DNA of 64,000 bases from Streptomyces fuscichromogenes. Its GTDB lineage: Bacteria; Actinomycetota; Actinomycetes; Streptomycetales; Streptomycetaceae. The stretch lies in NCBI RefSeq assembly GCF_014645815.1, contig NZ_BMML01000004.1:372001-436000 (forward strand), given 5' to 3'. The first letter of the stretch is position 1. Every line of letters starts with the position of its first letter. Of this stretch, positions 33,781 through 42,733 are shown one piece after another. The translations under genes and the position numbers were made by a program. The notes below the pieces were generated by a model that was not told the DNA's origin, ran no database searches, and worked only from the letters and a program-made list of their open reading frames with translations.

Positions 33781-35061
33781 CTAGGCGGACAGCGCCGTCA
33801 CCAGGACCGGGGCCACCTGCTCCACCTGCCAGGGCCGTGCCCCGTACCCCGCCAGCGCGGCCCCCACGGTCTCCGTGTCGATCACCGTCGGCGGCTCCCA
33901 GCAGAGCCTGCGCACGGTGTCCGGCGCGATCAGGTTCTCCTGCGGCATGGTGAGCCGCTCCGCCAGTGCCGACACCGCGGCCCGGGCCGCCGACAGACGA
34001 GCCGCCGCGACGGGATCCTTGTCGGCCCACGCCCGGGGCGGTGGCGGCCCCGTCACCGGCTGCCCCGGCTGCGGCAGCGCGGTGTCCGGCAGCGCCTTGG
34101 CGCGGTCCACCGCCGCCTGCCACTGCTCCAGCTGCCGCCGGCCCATCCGGTGGCCGTAGCCGTTCAGACCCGCGAGGGCGTGCGCGTTGGGCGGCAGCGC
34201 CAGCGCCGCCTCCACGATCGCCGCGTCGCTGAGCACCTTGCCCGGTGACACGTCCCGCTTCTGCGCGATCCGGTCCCGGGTCTCCCACAGCTCCCGCACC
34301 ACCCCGAGCTGCCGGCGCCGGCGCACCTTGTGCATCCCCGACGTCCGGCGCCAGGGGTCCTTGCGCGGCTCGGCCGGCGGCGCGGCCGCGATCGCGTCGA
34401 ACTCCTGCCGCGCCCACTCCAGCTTCCCCTGCCGGTCCAGCTCCTTCTCCAGGGCGTCCCGCAGGTCGACGAGCAGCTCGACGTCGAGCGCCGCGTACCG
34501 CAGCCAGGGCTCGGGCAGCGGCCGGGTCGACCAGTCGACGGCGGAGTGGCCCTTCTCCAGCACGAAACCGAGCACGCTCTCGACCATGGCGCCCAGTCCG
34601 ACCCGGGGGAACCCGGCGAGCCGCCCGGCCAGCTCGGTGTCGAAGAGGCTGCTGGGCGTCATGCCTATCTCGCGCAGACAGGGCAGGTCCTGGGTGGCCG
34701 CGTGCAGCACCCACTCGACGCCGGAGAGCGCCTCGTCGAGGCCGGAGAGGTCGGGGCAGGCGACCGGGTCGATCAGCGCGGTGCCGGCGCCCTCGCGGCG
34801 CAGCTGGACGAGGTAGGCGCGCTGGCCGTAGCGGTAGCCGGAGGCCCGCTCGGCGTCGACGGCGACGGGGCCGGAGCCGGCGGCGAAGGCGGCGATCACG
34901 CGGGCCAGCGCGGCCTCGTCCACGACCACCGGCGGAATGCCCTCACGGGGCTCCAGCAAAGGGATCGGCGCCTCCGTCACAGAAGATCCGGCGTCGTCCG
35001 GAGGGGTGCCCCCGGTGGTGCGCAGTGAACTGTCTGCTGCGGTGTCTTGGGCGTCGGTCAC
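33781..35061 (-). CDS. rnd: Ribonuclease D
   Basis: 426 aa. DEDD exonuclease core: VAVDAERASGYRYGQRAYLV supplies the first Asp/Glu pair, LHAATQDLPCLREIG the second Asp, and WLRYAALDVELLVDLRDALE the Tyr and last Asp (DEDDy type). An HRDC domain (about residues 225-310) and a third C-terminal helical domain follow, as in RNase D. It trims 3' ends of tRNA precursors and other stable RNAs. GTG 35061 is probably leaderless (TACCCT six bases upstream). Downstream of whiI but separated by a strong palindrome. Confidence 0.9.
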   Translation of the reverse strand: MTDAQDTAADSSLRTTGGTPPDDAGSSVTEAPIPLLEPREGIPPVVVDEAALARVIAAFAAGSGPVAVDAERASGYRYGQRAYLVQLRREGAGTALIDPVACPDLSGLDEALSGVEWVLHAATQDLPCLREIGMTPSSLFDTELAGRLAGFPRVGLGAMVESVLGFVLEKGHSAVDWSTRPLPEPWLRYAALDVELLVDLRDALEKELDRQGKLEWARQEFDAIAAAPPAEPRKDPWRRTSGMHKVRRRRQLGVVRELWETRDRIAQKRDVSPGKVLSDAAIVEAALALPPNAHALAGLNGYGHRMGRRQLEQWQAAVDRAKALPDTALPQPGQPVTGPPPPRAWADKDPVAAARLSAARAAVSALAERLTMPQENLIAPDTVRRLCWEPPTVIDTETVGAALAGYGARPWQVEQVAPVLVTALSA

Positions 35062-35067
35062 ATGTCA

Positions 35068-35073
35068 AGGGTA
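35068..35073 (-). promoter_or_regulatory. -10 box of predicted leaderless rnd promoter
   Basis: TACCCT on the minus strand, 6 bases before GTG 35061. Confidence 0.5.
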
Positions 35074-35087
35074 TCTGTGTGTGGACG

Positions 35088-35121
35088 GCGCCCGTCGACG
35101 GAACGTTCCGTCGACGGGCGC
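35088..35121. terminator. 34-bp perfect palindrome between whiI and rnd
   Basis: Each arm is 17 bp (GCGCCCGTCGACGGAAC and its complement) with no spacer. Lies 250 bases past the whiI stop and 27 bases before the rnd start. Probably the whiI terminator; its perfect symmetry would also suit an operator or cruciform. Confidence 0.65.
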
Positions 35122-35284
35122 TGGAGGGTCGTAAACCAGTCAGGTCGGTGAAAGATCAGGTCCACGAACGGGGGACAACGGGTTACGACATGACGCCGGA
35201 CCAGCGCCCGGTCCGGTCACGGGGGTGAACGTACGACCGATCGGTGACCGACGATCAGGGCTCGACCGTCGGCGATCGGCCATC

Positions 35285-35370
35285 GGTGGTGGTGGTGGTG
35301 GCGGGGGCGGGGGGATGGCGGTGGGGATGGGGATGGCTGTGGGGGGGTGGCGGGTGGTGGGTCGGTGGGG
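35285..35370. repeat. G-rich simple-sequence tract after whiI
   Basis: (GGT)n followed by G-runs of 3-7 on the plus strand, about 86 bases, ending at the whiI stop codon. G-quadruplex potential on the plus (non-message) strand. The remainder of 35062-35370 holds no gene. Confidence 0.65.
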
Positions 35371-36030
35371 TCAGTGGATGATGCCGGTGCGCAGGGCCAC
35401 GGCGACCATTCCGGCGCGGTCGCCGGTGCCGAGCTTGCGGGCGATGCGGGCGAGGTGGCTCTTGACGGTGAGGGCGGAGAGTCCCATGGAGACGCCGATC
35501 GCCTTGTTCGACTGGCCCTCCGCGACCAGTCGGAGCACCTCGACCTCACGGCCGGAGAGCTCGCGGTAGCCGCCCGGGTGGCTCGGGGCACCCGGGGGGC
35601 GGCGGTGCATGCGGGCGGCGGAGCCCATGGGGGCGGCACCGGGTCGGGTGGGGAGCCCGATGTTGGTGCGGGTGCCGGTGACGACGTAGCCCTTGACGCC
35701 GCCGGCCAGGGCGTTGCGCACGGCGCCGATGTCGTCGGCGGCGGACAGGGCCAGGCCGTTGGGCCAGCCCGCCGCGCGGGTCTCGGACAGGAGGGTCAGG
35801 CCTGAGCCGTCGGGGAGGTGGACGTCGGCGACGCAGATGTCGCGGGGGTTGCCGATGCGGGGACGAGCCTCCGCGATGGACGAGGCCTCGATGACGTCGC
35901 GCACGCCGAGCGCCCACAGGTGGCGGGTGACGGTGGAGCGGACGCGGGGGTCGGCCACGACCACCATGGCGGTGGGCTTGTTCGGGCGGTAGGCGACCAG
36001 GCTTGCGGGCTGCTCTAGGAGAACGGACAC
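35371..36030 (-). CDS. whiI: WhiI, atypical response regulator of sporulation
   Basis: 219 aa, the length expected for WhiI. Receiver domain (residues ~20-120) and LuxR/FixJ-type helix-turn-helix (~155-215: LSGREVEVLRLVAEGQSNKA and MGLSALTVKSHLARIARKLG). The receiver keeps the Asp at the phosphorylation position (CVADVHLPDG) and a Lys (GGVKGY), but the N-terminal acidic pair is reduced to one Asp (VVADPR), as known for this atypical regulator that works without canonical phosphorylation. In S. coelicolor WhiI pairs with BldM to activate late sporulation genes. GTG 36030 has AGGAGG just upstream. The sigma-WhiG-type promoter at 36110-36137 fits its known control. Confidence 0.92.
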   Translation of the reverse strand: MSVLLEQPASLVAYRPNKPTAMVVVADPRVRSTVTRHLWALGVRDVIEASSIAEARPRIGNPRDICVADVHLPDGSGLTLLSETRAAGWPNGLALSAADDIGAVRNALAGGVKGYVVTGTRTNIGLPTRPGAAPMGSAARMHRRPPGAPSHPGGYRELSGREVEVLRLVAEGQSNKAIGVSMGLSALTVKSHLARIARKLGTGDRAGMVAVALRTGIIH

Positions 36031-36109
36031 CAGGCCTCCTGGGGTGGGGGACGGGGGCCGGCTTGTGGGGATGAAGCCGGGACGAACCGTGCTTTCAAGG
36101 TCACAGTCG

Positions 36110-36137
36110 TCTTCGGCACCAAACCCGTCCGCCTTTA
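36110..36137 (-). promoter_or_regulatory. Sigma-WhiG-type promoter of whiI
   Basis: On the minus strand TAAA (36137-36134), a 16-base spacer, then GCCGAAGA (36117-36110). The sigma-WhiG consensus is TAAA, 15-16 bases, GCCGATAA, so the -35 matches fully and the -10 at six of eight. It is 80 bases from the start codon. The rest of the 36031-36338 gap is AT-richer than its surroundings and has no gene. Confidence 0.78.
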
Positions 36138-36338
36138 GAGAATGATCACGATCTGGTGAGTAACAATACGTGCAATTCGGACACGCGATCGATCATCCGA
36201 AGATCGAATCGGTTCGGGCCGTTGCGGTACGGGACAGAAAGTGGCCGTATCGACAAAGAGATGGTCAACGAAGGGTGAGTCGACGGGACCCGGGTGGACG
36301 GGTCCCCGAGCGGCGGGACGACCGACGGCGGAGCGGGT

Positions 36339-37025
36339 TCAGCGCGCCTGCGGGTCGCGGCGCTGCGGCAGCGTGACCACCGAGGCGTCCCCGGCGGCGG
36401 CCGGCGGCAGGCCCGCCACCTGTGCCAGCAGGTCGCACCAGGAGGCCAGGTGGGCCGCGGTGTCCGGGGCGCCGGTGCGGCCCTCCCGGGGCGTCCAGGA
36501 GGCCCGGATCTCGATCTGCGAGGCGGCGGGGCGCGCGGACAGCCCGCCGAAGTAGTGCGAACTGGCGCGGGTCACCGTCCCGCTCGGCTCGCCGTACGAC
36601 AGGCCGCGGGCCTGGAGGGCGCCGGTCAGCCAGGCCCAGCAGACCTCCGGCAGCAGCGGATCGGCCGCCATCTCCGGCTCCAGCTCCGCGCGCACCAGGG
36701 TGACCAGCCGGAACGTGCCGCGCCAGGCGTCGTGCCCGGCCGGGTCGTGCAGCAGCACGAGGCGCCCGTCGGCGAGATCCTGGTCGTCCTCGACCACCGC
36801 CGCCTCCACGGCGTACGCGAACGGGGCGAGACGCTGCGGGGCGGGCGTCGGCTCCACCTCGACCTGCGGTCGCGGCCGGGCGTTGCGCAGCGCGTCGACC
36901 GCGGCCCGGAAGGCCGGCGGTACCGGTGGCGCAGTACTCCCGGTATGTCCTTCGTCCTCCCCGGTGTCCTTCCCTTCGCCGGTCCCGCCAGCGCCGTCCG
37001 ACAGTCGTCCCTGAGCCGCAGCCAT
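36339..37025 (-). CDS. DUF3000-family protein
   Basis: 228 aa. Conserved actinobacterial protein of unknown function that I recall as the DUF3000 gene next to hemE. After a low-complexity, acidic/Gly-rich first ~35 residues comes a mixed alpha/beta domain (FRAAVDALRNARPRPQVEVE, GTFRLVTLVRAELEPEMAAD, ASQIEIRASWTPREGRTG). No signal peptide or membrane segment. Start ATG 37025 is supported by a leaderless -10 box; divergent from hemE with 108 bases between. Confidence 0.75.
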   Translation of the reverse strand: MAAAQGRLSDGAGGTGEGKDTGEDEGHTGSTAPPVPPAFRAAVDALRNARPRPQVEVEPTPAPQRLAPFAYAVEAAVVEDDQDLADGRLVLLHDPAGHDAWRGTFRLVTLVRAELEPEMAADPLLPEVCWAWLTGALQARGLSYGEPSGTVTRASSHYFGGLSARPAASQIEIRASWTPREGRTGAPDTAAHLASWCDLLAQVAGLPPAAAGDASVVTLPQRRDPQAR

Positions 37026-37032
37026 GCGGGGA

Positions 37033-37038
37033 AGAGTA
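37033..37038 (-). promoter_or_regulatory. -10 box of a predicted leaderless promoter
   Basis: TACTCT on the minus strand, 7 bases before ATG 37025. Confidence 0.55.
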
Positions 37039-37133
37039 AGGGGAACGACGCCTTCGCGCAGGGAGGACACCACCTAAGGCTGAGGCGAAGGGCGCGGCCG
37101 TGAGGGCTCCGGGGGCGTGCGAGACTTGCCGTC

Positions 37134-38201
37134 GTGAGTGCGAACGGAAGCCCCGCGGGCCAGCAGCCGACAGCGACGTACGACAGCGCCTTCCTCAAGG
37201 CGTGCAGGCGTGAACCCGTGCCGCACACCCCCGTGTGGTTCATGCGCCAGGCCGGGCGCTCGCTGCCGGAGTACCACAAGGTGCGCGAGGGCATCCCCAT
37301 GCTGGAGTCGTGCACGCGGCCCGAACTGGTCGCCGAGATCACCCTCCAGCCCGTGCGCCGGCACAACGTGGACGCGGCGATCTACTTCAGCGACATCGTC
37401 GTCCCGCTCAAGGCCATCGGCGTCGACCTCGACATCAAGCCCGGCGTCGGCCCGGTCGTCGCGCACCCGATCCGCACCCGCGCCGACCTCGCCCAGCTCC
37501 GCGACCTCACCCCCGAGGACGTCTGGTACGTCACCGAGGCGGTCGGCCTGCTCACCGCCGAGCTCGGCGCGACCCCGCTGATCGGCTTCGCCGGCGCCCC
37601 GTTCACCCTCGCGAGCTACCTCGTCGAGGGCGGCCCCTCGCGCACCTACGAGAACGCCAAGGCGATGATGTACGGCGACCCGGAGCTCTGGGCCGACCTG
37701 CTCGACCGTCTCGCCGACATCACGGCCGCGTTCCTCAAGGTGCAGATCGAGGCAGGCGCCTCCGCCGTCCAGCTCTTCGACTCCTGGGCCGGGGCGCTGG
37801 CCCCCGCCGACTACCGCCGCTCGGTGCTGCACGCCTCCGCGAAGGTCTTCGACGCCGTCGCCGGGTACGGCGTCCCGCGCATCCACTTCGGCGTCGGCAC
37901 CGGCGAGCTGCTGAGGCTCATGGGCGAGGCCGGCGCGGACGTCGTCGGCGTCGACTGGCGGGTCCCGCTGGACGAGGCGGCCCGGCGCGTCGGCCCCGGC
38001 AAGGCGCTCCAGGGCAACTTCGACCCGACCGTCCTGTTCGCGGGCAAGGAAGCGGTGGAGACCAAGGCGCGCGAGGTGCTCGACGCGGCCGCCGGTCTCG
38101 AAGGGCATGTCTTCAACCTGGGCCACGGCGTGATGCCGTCCACGGACCCGGACGCGCTGACCCGGCTCGCCGAGTTTGTCCACACCGAGACCGCCCGCTA
38201 G
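37134..38201 (+). CDS. hemE: Uroporphyrinogen III decarboxylase
   Basis: 355 aa. Converts uroporphyrinogen III to coproporphyrinogen III. Signature [15 protein letters not shown] near the N-terminus (substrate-binding Arg), [20 protein letters not shown] with the catalytic Asp, and the C-terminal [11 protein letters not shown] are intact. GTG 37134 has no good ribosome site; GAGACT lies seven bases upstream, so it may also be leaderless. Works with hemY and chdC, found about 10 kb further on, in the coproporphyrin-dependent haem route of Actinobacteria. Confidence 0.93.
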   Translation: MSANGSPAGQQPTATYDSAFLKACRREPVPHTPVWFMRQAGRSLPEYHKVREGIPMLESCTRPELVAEITLQPVRRHNVDAAIYFSDIVVPLKAIGVDLDIKPGVGPVVAHPIRTRADLAQLRDLTPEDVWYVTEAVGLLTAELGATPLIGFAGAPFTLASYLVEGGPSRTYENAKAMMYGDPELWADLLDRLADITAAFLKVQIEAGASAVQLFDSWAGALAPADYRRSVLHASAKVFDAVAGYGVPRIHFGVGTGELLRLMGEAGADVVGVDWRVPLDEAARRVGPGKALQGNFDPTVLFAGKEAVETKAREVLDAAAGLEGHVFNLGHGVMPSTDPDALTRLAEFVHTETAR

Positions 38202-38209
38202 CGAACCCC

Positions 38210-38294
38210 TTCCCGACGCCCTGTTCCCGACGTCCTGCTTCCCGCCGTTCTGGTCCTGACGTCGTCTTCCCGCCGTTCTGTTCCCGCCGTTCTG
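38210..38294. repeat. 14-bp minisatellite after hemE, six units
   Basis: Units of TTCCCGCCGTTCTG and variants at 38210, 38224, 38239, 38253, 38267 and 38281 (one extra base at 38238); three are identical and the fourth unit is the most diverged. Lies between hemE and the conflict cassette. Confidence 0.8.
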
Positions 38295-38349
38295 ATGACG
38301 CGGCCCCGTCCCCGGCCGCATAATCTTCGCCAACGGGGGAGGGGGCACC

Positions 38350-40293
38350 GTGGCGGGGGAGCCGACGGGGGAGGCAGCGGACCACGAGCCCTGGCTGGTC
38401 CGTGTCCAGGGCGACGGCGGCCGGCCGGCCGGCGCCGGTTTCCTGTTCGCCCGGGGTCTCGTGCTGACCTGCGCCCATGTGGTGACCGCCGCCCTGGGCG
38501 TCAGCAAGTACAGCGAGAACGGCCCACGGGGCCCGTTGTGGGTGGTGCGGCACGGTACCGAGGAACCGGTGCCCGCCCAGGTGGTGCCCGGTGGCTGGAT
38601 GCCGCTGCGGGACTTCTCCGGCGACTTCGCGATGCTGGGGCTGGACGCCCAGCCCGTCCCGACGCCGCCGGCCGACCGGGCCCGGATCGCCGGCCGGGTC
38701 CGGCTGTTCACTCCGGACGCGGTGCTGCCCGCCGTCGTCGAGGCCCTGCCCGGACCGGACGAGCCGGACGGCTGGGGGCTGCTGACCTTCCCGGGGCAGG
38801 CACCGCGACCGCGCAGCAGCGGCAGCCCCGTGGTCGACGACAAGGGCGCCGTGGTCGGCCTCCTGACCGCCGTCCAGGACGACGGCCGCACGGCGCGCCG
38901 CGCCGGCCGCTTCCTGCCGCTGTCGGCGGCCGTGGACCGGATTCTCGTCCCCGGCACGGGCCCTTCGGGTCCGGACCGCCCGCCCGATGCCGGACTCACC
39001 CTGCGCGAGCGGGGCGAACTGGTGGAGGCGCTGCTGGCCGTCCCCGTGATGCACGACCGGCCGGCGTTCGAACTGCTCGCCCGGGAACTGCGGCACGAGG
39101 TCCCCGGGGTCGCCTTGGTGCCGGGCGCCACCGCCCGGTTCCGGGCCCTGGACCTGGTGGGACAGTTCACCCGCCGCCCGGAGGACCTGCGGCTGCTGGT
39201 CGAGGTGCTGCGGGTGTTCGACCCGGGCAGCTCGGAGGTGGAGACGTTCGCGACCCTGGTGGACAAGGTCGCGGCGCCGTCGCTGCTCCTCGCCCACGAG
39301 CGCCGCACCCTGCAAGGGCTGCTAGCCCGTCCGGAACTGGCCGGTGGCGTCGCCCTGCTGGAGCGGGTGCGGGACCTGGAGAACCGGGGCGCCCCGCCCG
39401 GCCGGTCGCCCGACCTGCTGGAGTTCGTCTCGCGGCTCGCCGACTCGGTGCCGGGGGAGGCCGGCGCGGGACTGGACACCTGGCAGCGGTCGGTGGCGGC
39501 CCGGCTGGGCAGGGCAGGGCAGCCGGCCCCGGCGACCGCGACGCCGGTCCTCGTCATCAGGGTGGAACCCCTCCTCTGGGGGCCGGACACCTACGGCGTG
39601 ACGGCGTCGGTCCGGGCGGCGGACGGCACCACGATGCTGTGGACCCACGACCAGGTCCCGCACGGGCGACTGATGTCCGCGTTCGCGGAAGCGCTGCGCG
39701 CCTTCGAGGGACACGAGAGAGCCGCCCCCGGCGACCCCGCCGCCCCCGGCGACCCCGCCGGCCAGGTCGAGTTCGTGCTGCCGTACCGGCTGCTGGACCT
39801 CCCGGTCGAGGAACTGGACACCGGTGACAATGTCGTACCGCGGCCGCTCGGCACGCACCGCACCGTCGTCGTCCGGGCCGCCGAACTGGAGGACCGTGTC
39901 GACCTGCACGGCCGGAGGCACGCCCGGTGGCGGCGGCTGAGGGAGACCCCGCCCGCCCGGCGCGAGCCGCGCTGGGTGGACGGCGCCGACGGCCGGGCCC
40001 TGCTGCTGGACGCCGTCGGACTGACGTTCCGGCCCACCGGGGACGTGGTCGCCGCCTGCCTCCTCCAAGGGGTGCCGGTGCTGATCTGGTCGCGCGACGC
40101 CTCGCCCGCGACGCAGGAGGCGCTGACCGCACTGGCCCGCACGGCGCCGCTGGACATGATCCCGGACGCGGTCCGGTCCTGGCGGATCCGCCAGAGCAGG
40201 ACCGGCACCGGCGAGCGGGTGAGCCTGCTCTTCGCCGACCCGGAGCGGCCGCTGCCGAGGTACGACCCGCTCGTCTCCCCCGACAGCGGGTGA
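38350..40293 (+). CDS. Trypsin-like protease fused to EAD2-, VMAP-M0- and VMAP-C-like domains
   Basis: 647 aa, no signal peptide. Residues ~15-205 form a trypsin-like domain with His in LTCAHVV (H43), Asp in GDFAMLGLD (D92) and Ser in RSSGSPVV (S157), so the triad looks intact. Residues ~215-300 resemble effector-associated domain 2 (ELVEALLAVPVMHDRPAFEL). About 305-390 resemble the VMAP middle module (LLERVRDLENRGAPP, LLEFVSRLADSVPG), and ~400-640 match VMAP-C (LVIRVEPLLWGPDTYGV, VEFVLPYRLLDLPVEELD). Such vWA-MoxR-associated proteins are predicted effectors of ternary biological-conflict systems. GTG 38350 has a GGGGGAGGGGG ribosome site, and TAATCT at 38321 may be the -10. It overlaps the next gene by GTGA. 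Domain names are from recalled family patterns. Confidence 0.75.
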   Translation: MAGEPTGEAADHEPWLVRVQGDGGRPAGAGFLFARGLVLTCAHVVTAALGVSKYSENGPRGPLWVVRHGTEEPVPAQVVPGGWMPLRDFSGDFAMLGLDAQPVPTPPADRARIAGRVRLFTPDAVLPAVVEALPGPDEPDGWGLLTFPGQAPRPRSSGSPVVDDKGAVVGLLTAVQDDGRTARRAGRFLPLSAAVDRILVPGTGPSGPDRPPDAGLTLRERGELVEALLAVPVMHDRPAFELLARELRHEVPGVALVPGATARFRALDLVGQFTRRPEDLRLLVEVLRVFDPGSSEVETFATLVDKVAAPSLLLAHERRTLQGLLARPELAGGVALLERVRDLENRGAPPGRSPDLLEFVSRLADSVPGEAGAGLDTWQRSVAARLGRAGQPAPATATPVLVIRVEPLLWGPDTYGVTASVRAADGTTMLWTHDQVPHGRLMSAFAEALRAFEGHERAAPGDPAAPGDPAGQVEFVLPYRLLDLPVEELDTGDNVVPRPLGTHRTVVVRAAELEDRVDLHGRRHARWRRLRETPPARREPRWVDGADGRALLLDAVGLTFRPTGDVVAACLLQGVPVLIWSRDASPATQEALTALARTAPLDMIPDAVRSWRIRQSRTGTGERVSLLFADPERPLPRYDPLVSPDSG

Positions 40294-42695
40294 GACCGGT
40301 GGACCCGAGCACGCTCGTGCGCGCACTGCGCCCCTTCGAGAACACTCCGCACCTCACCGTGGACCTCGTGCTGGACCGGGCGCCCTCGATGGAGCTGTGG
40401 ACCCGGACCGTCGACGACCTGCGGGCGGCGCTGGGCCGGGCACCGTTCCAGGAGCTCCGGGTCCGGACCGTGGACACCTCCGCGGCGGGCGAGCCGTCGA
40501 CCGCGGACACCGGTGTGCCCCGGCCCGGGGGACAGGTCGTGCTGCTGGTCAGCAACTGTGTGGAGGACGCCTGGCAGGACGGCCGCGCGGCCGTCCTGCT
40601 CGACCACTGGTGCCGGACCAGCGCGACCGCCGTACTCCAGCCGTTGCCTCCGTCGCTGCGGCACCGCGTGCGGGCGCCCATCGCCCCGTTCCGGTGGCGG
40701 GCGGCCCGCCCCGCCACCCCGACGGCCTGGCTGGAGTGCGGACTTCGGCCGGGCAGCCTGGAGGAGGCGGCCGGACTCCACGCGCCGGGCGCCGTACCCG
40801 TGCTGGACCCGGCGGACAGCCGGTCCGTCGAGGCCTGGGCCCGCCTGGTGGCCGCTCCCACGACCGACTGGTACGAGGGCGACGGGATACCCACGCCGGG
40901 CCCCGGCACCTCGGACGGGTTCGCCACGCCCGTCCCGCGGACCGAACCGGCCGACCTCGTCCAGACGCTGCGGGACGTCGCCGGTCCCGCGGCGGTCCGG
41001 CTCGCCGCTCTGCTGGCGGTCGCCCCGCTCGTCACCCTCGACCTGCTGCACGCCGTCCGGCGCGGCCTGCTGCCGGAGGCGGACGAGGCCGTCCCGGAGG
41101 TCTTCCACAGCGGTCTGCTGGTCCGTGCGCCCGACCGTGACCGGGACCTCGACGGACAGCACGCCTTCGTCCTGCTCGACGGGGCGGCGGAGCTGCTCGC
41201 CGAGGGACTGACCCGCTCCGACATGCGTCGGGCCCTGGATCTCGCCGTGGAGTTACTGCCGCCGGCCGCCTGGGCCCGCAACATGCGCCGGGCCCCGTCG
41301 TCCGCCCTGCGCGAGGAACCCGTCCGGCCCGCCCCGCCCACCCGGCGTGACGGCCCCGACCTGCGGGTGGTCCGCTCGGCGCTGCCCGCCCGCAACTCCC
41401 GCTTCGTCGGCCGCGGGGAACTGCTGGACACCATCGGCGCGACCCTGCGCCGCCCCGGCGGCGACGGCCTGTGCGTGCTGCACGGCATCGCCGGCGTCGG
41501 CAAGACCCAGGCCGCGCTGGAGTACGCCCACCGCCACCGCGGCGCGTACGACTTCGTCTGGTGGAGCCAGGCCCGCGACGCCCGGAACCTGGCCCTCTCG
41601 CTGGCCCGGCTCGGCGACGAACTGTCGGTCCCGCCGGGACCCGACGGCCTCGCACCGGTGGACGGCGTCCTGGACCGGCTGCGCTCCGGCCGCGTCGACC
41701 GCGGCTGGCTGCTCGTCCTGGACAACGCAGACCCGCCGGCCGGGCTCACCTCCCTGCTTCCGCTCGGCGCCGGTCACATCCTGATCACCAGCCGCCATGT
41801 CAGCTGGACCGAGGAGACGGCACACCCGCTGCGCGTCGCCCCGCTGAGCCGCGAGGAGAGCCTCGCCCTGCTGCGCGCCCGGGCGCCCTGGCTCACCGAC
41901 GACCAGGGGTCCGCGGTCGCCGAGCGGGCCGGCAGTCTGCCGCCCCTCCTCATCCACCTGGGCCGCTCCCTGTCCAAGGGCCCCCTCGACGTGACCGAGC
42001 ACCTCGACGGCTTCGACCGGCTCTGCGCCAGTCTGCTGCTGAACTACGGCCTCCCCGACTACGACGTGAAGCTCGCCGCCGTCTGGCAGCGGGCCGTGGC
42101 GGAGCTCGCCGACGCGGACGGCGCCGCCGCCGAACTGCTCAGGGTGCTCAGCTGCCTCGGTACCGGCCCCGTCTCGTACGGACTGCTGTCCGCCGCGACC
42201 GAGCCGACGCCGGCCACCGGCGACGGCGGTGTGCTGCACGACAAGTACGCCCTCCATCTGGCCCTGCTGCGGCTCTCGGACGAGGACCTGGCCACCGTCG
42301 AGGTGCAGGGCGGACCGGTCGAGGTGCACCCCGCCCTCCAGATGGTGATGCGCGGTGTGGTGATGACACCCAACGAGTACCGGACCGCCCAGGAGGCCGT
42401 GCTCCGTCTGCTCGCGGCGGCGCTGCCCGCCGATCCCGCCACCCCCTCCGGCCGCGTCCGGATGACCGAGATCGCCCGTCGGCTGGACCTGCCCGCCGCC
42501 CTGCGGGTGCCGCCCGCCGCCGCGTACCGCCTGGTCACCGCGGTGATCGAGCATCATGCGGCGGTCGGTGACACCAGGGCCGCGGGCGGGCTGGCCCGTG
42601 CCGCGCTCAAGGTCTGGAGCGGTCGCTTCGGCGCCGACGACCCGTCCGTCGCCGTCCTGCGCGCCCATGCCGGCCCACCGTCCAGCGATCCCTGA
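40290..42695 (+). CDS. SAV_2336-type vWA-like domain fused to a STAND (NB-ARC-type) ATPase
   Basis: 801 aa from GTG 40290, which overlaps the previous stop (GTGA); GTG 40299 is an alternative. Residues 1-~240 match the vWA-like part of SAV_2336-related proteins (LVRALRPFENTPHLTVDLVL, DRAPSMELWTRTVDDLRAAL, VVLLVSNCVEDAWQDGRA), without the usual N-terminal helical module. A STAND ATPase follows: RNSRFVGRGELLDTIGATLR, Walker A HGIAGVGKT (about 398-406), Walker B GWLLVLDNADPP, and ILITSRHVSW as sensor. The C-terminal ~300 residues are helical, probably a sensor or TPR-like part. A TTA leucine codon at 41253-41255 (residue 322) makes translation bldA-dependent. Confidence 0.75.
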   Translation: MRPVDPSTLVRALRPFENTPHLTVDLVLDRAPSMELWTRTVDDLRAALGRAPFQELRVRTVDTSAAGEPSTADTGVPRPGGQVVLLVSNCVEDAWQDGRAAVLLDHWCRTSATAVLQPLPPSLRHRVRAPIAPFRWRAARPATPTAWLECGLRPGSLEEAAGLHAPGAVPVLDPADSRSVEAWARLVAAPTTDWYEGDGIPTPGPGTSDGFATPVPRTEPADLVQTLRDVAGPAAVRLAALLAVAPLVTLDLLHAVRRGLLPEADEAVPEVFHSGLLVRAPDRDRDLDGQHAFVLLDGAAELLAEGLTRSDMRRALDLAVELLPPAAWARNMRRAPSSALREEPVRPAPPTRRDGPDLRVVRSALPARNSRFVGRGELLDTIGATLRRPGGDGLCVLHGIAGVGKTQAALEYAHRHRGAYDFVWWSQARDARNLALSLARLGDELSVPPGPDGLAPVDGVLDRLRSGRVDRGWLLVLDNADPPAGLTSLLPLGAGHILITSRHVSWTEETAHPLRVAPLSREESLALLRARAPWLTDDQGSAVAERAGSLPPLLIHLGRSLSKGPLDVTEHLDGFDRLCASLLLNYGLPDYDVKLAAVWQRAVAELADADGAAAELLRVLSCLGTGPVSYGLLSAATEPTPATGDGGVLHDKYALHLALLRLSDEDLATVEVQGGPVEVHPALQMVMRGVVMTPNEYRTAQEAVLRLLAAALPADPATPSGRVRMTEIARRLDLPAALRVPPAAAYRLVTAVIEHHAAVGDTRAAGGLARAALKVWSGRFGADDPSVAVLRAHAGPPSSDP
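41253..41255 (+). promoter_or_regulatory. In-frame TTA codon in the STAND ATPase gene
   Basis: The reading frame gives GTG GAG TTA CTG. TTA is read only by the bldA tRNA in Streptomyces, so this codon ties expression to developmental stage. Confidence 0.8.
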
Positions 42696-42733
42696 ACCAC
42701 CGCGAACCACCGCGTACGACCGAAGGAGCCGCC

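Noticed and set aside
36170..36376. Possible 68-aa plus-strand gene upstream of whiI
   Set aside because: No ribosome site and biased composition; it runs antisense to the whiI promoter region and the DUF3000 gene.
38210..38294. CRISPR-like array
   Set aside because: The 14-bp units are contiguous with no spacers, so it is a minisatellite. No CRISPR array was seen anywhere in the window.
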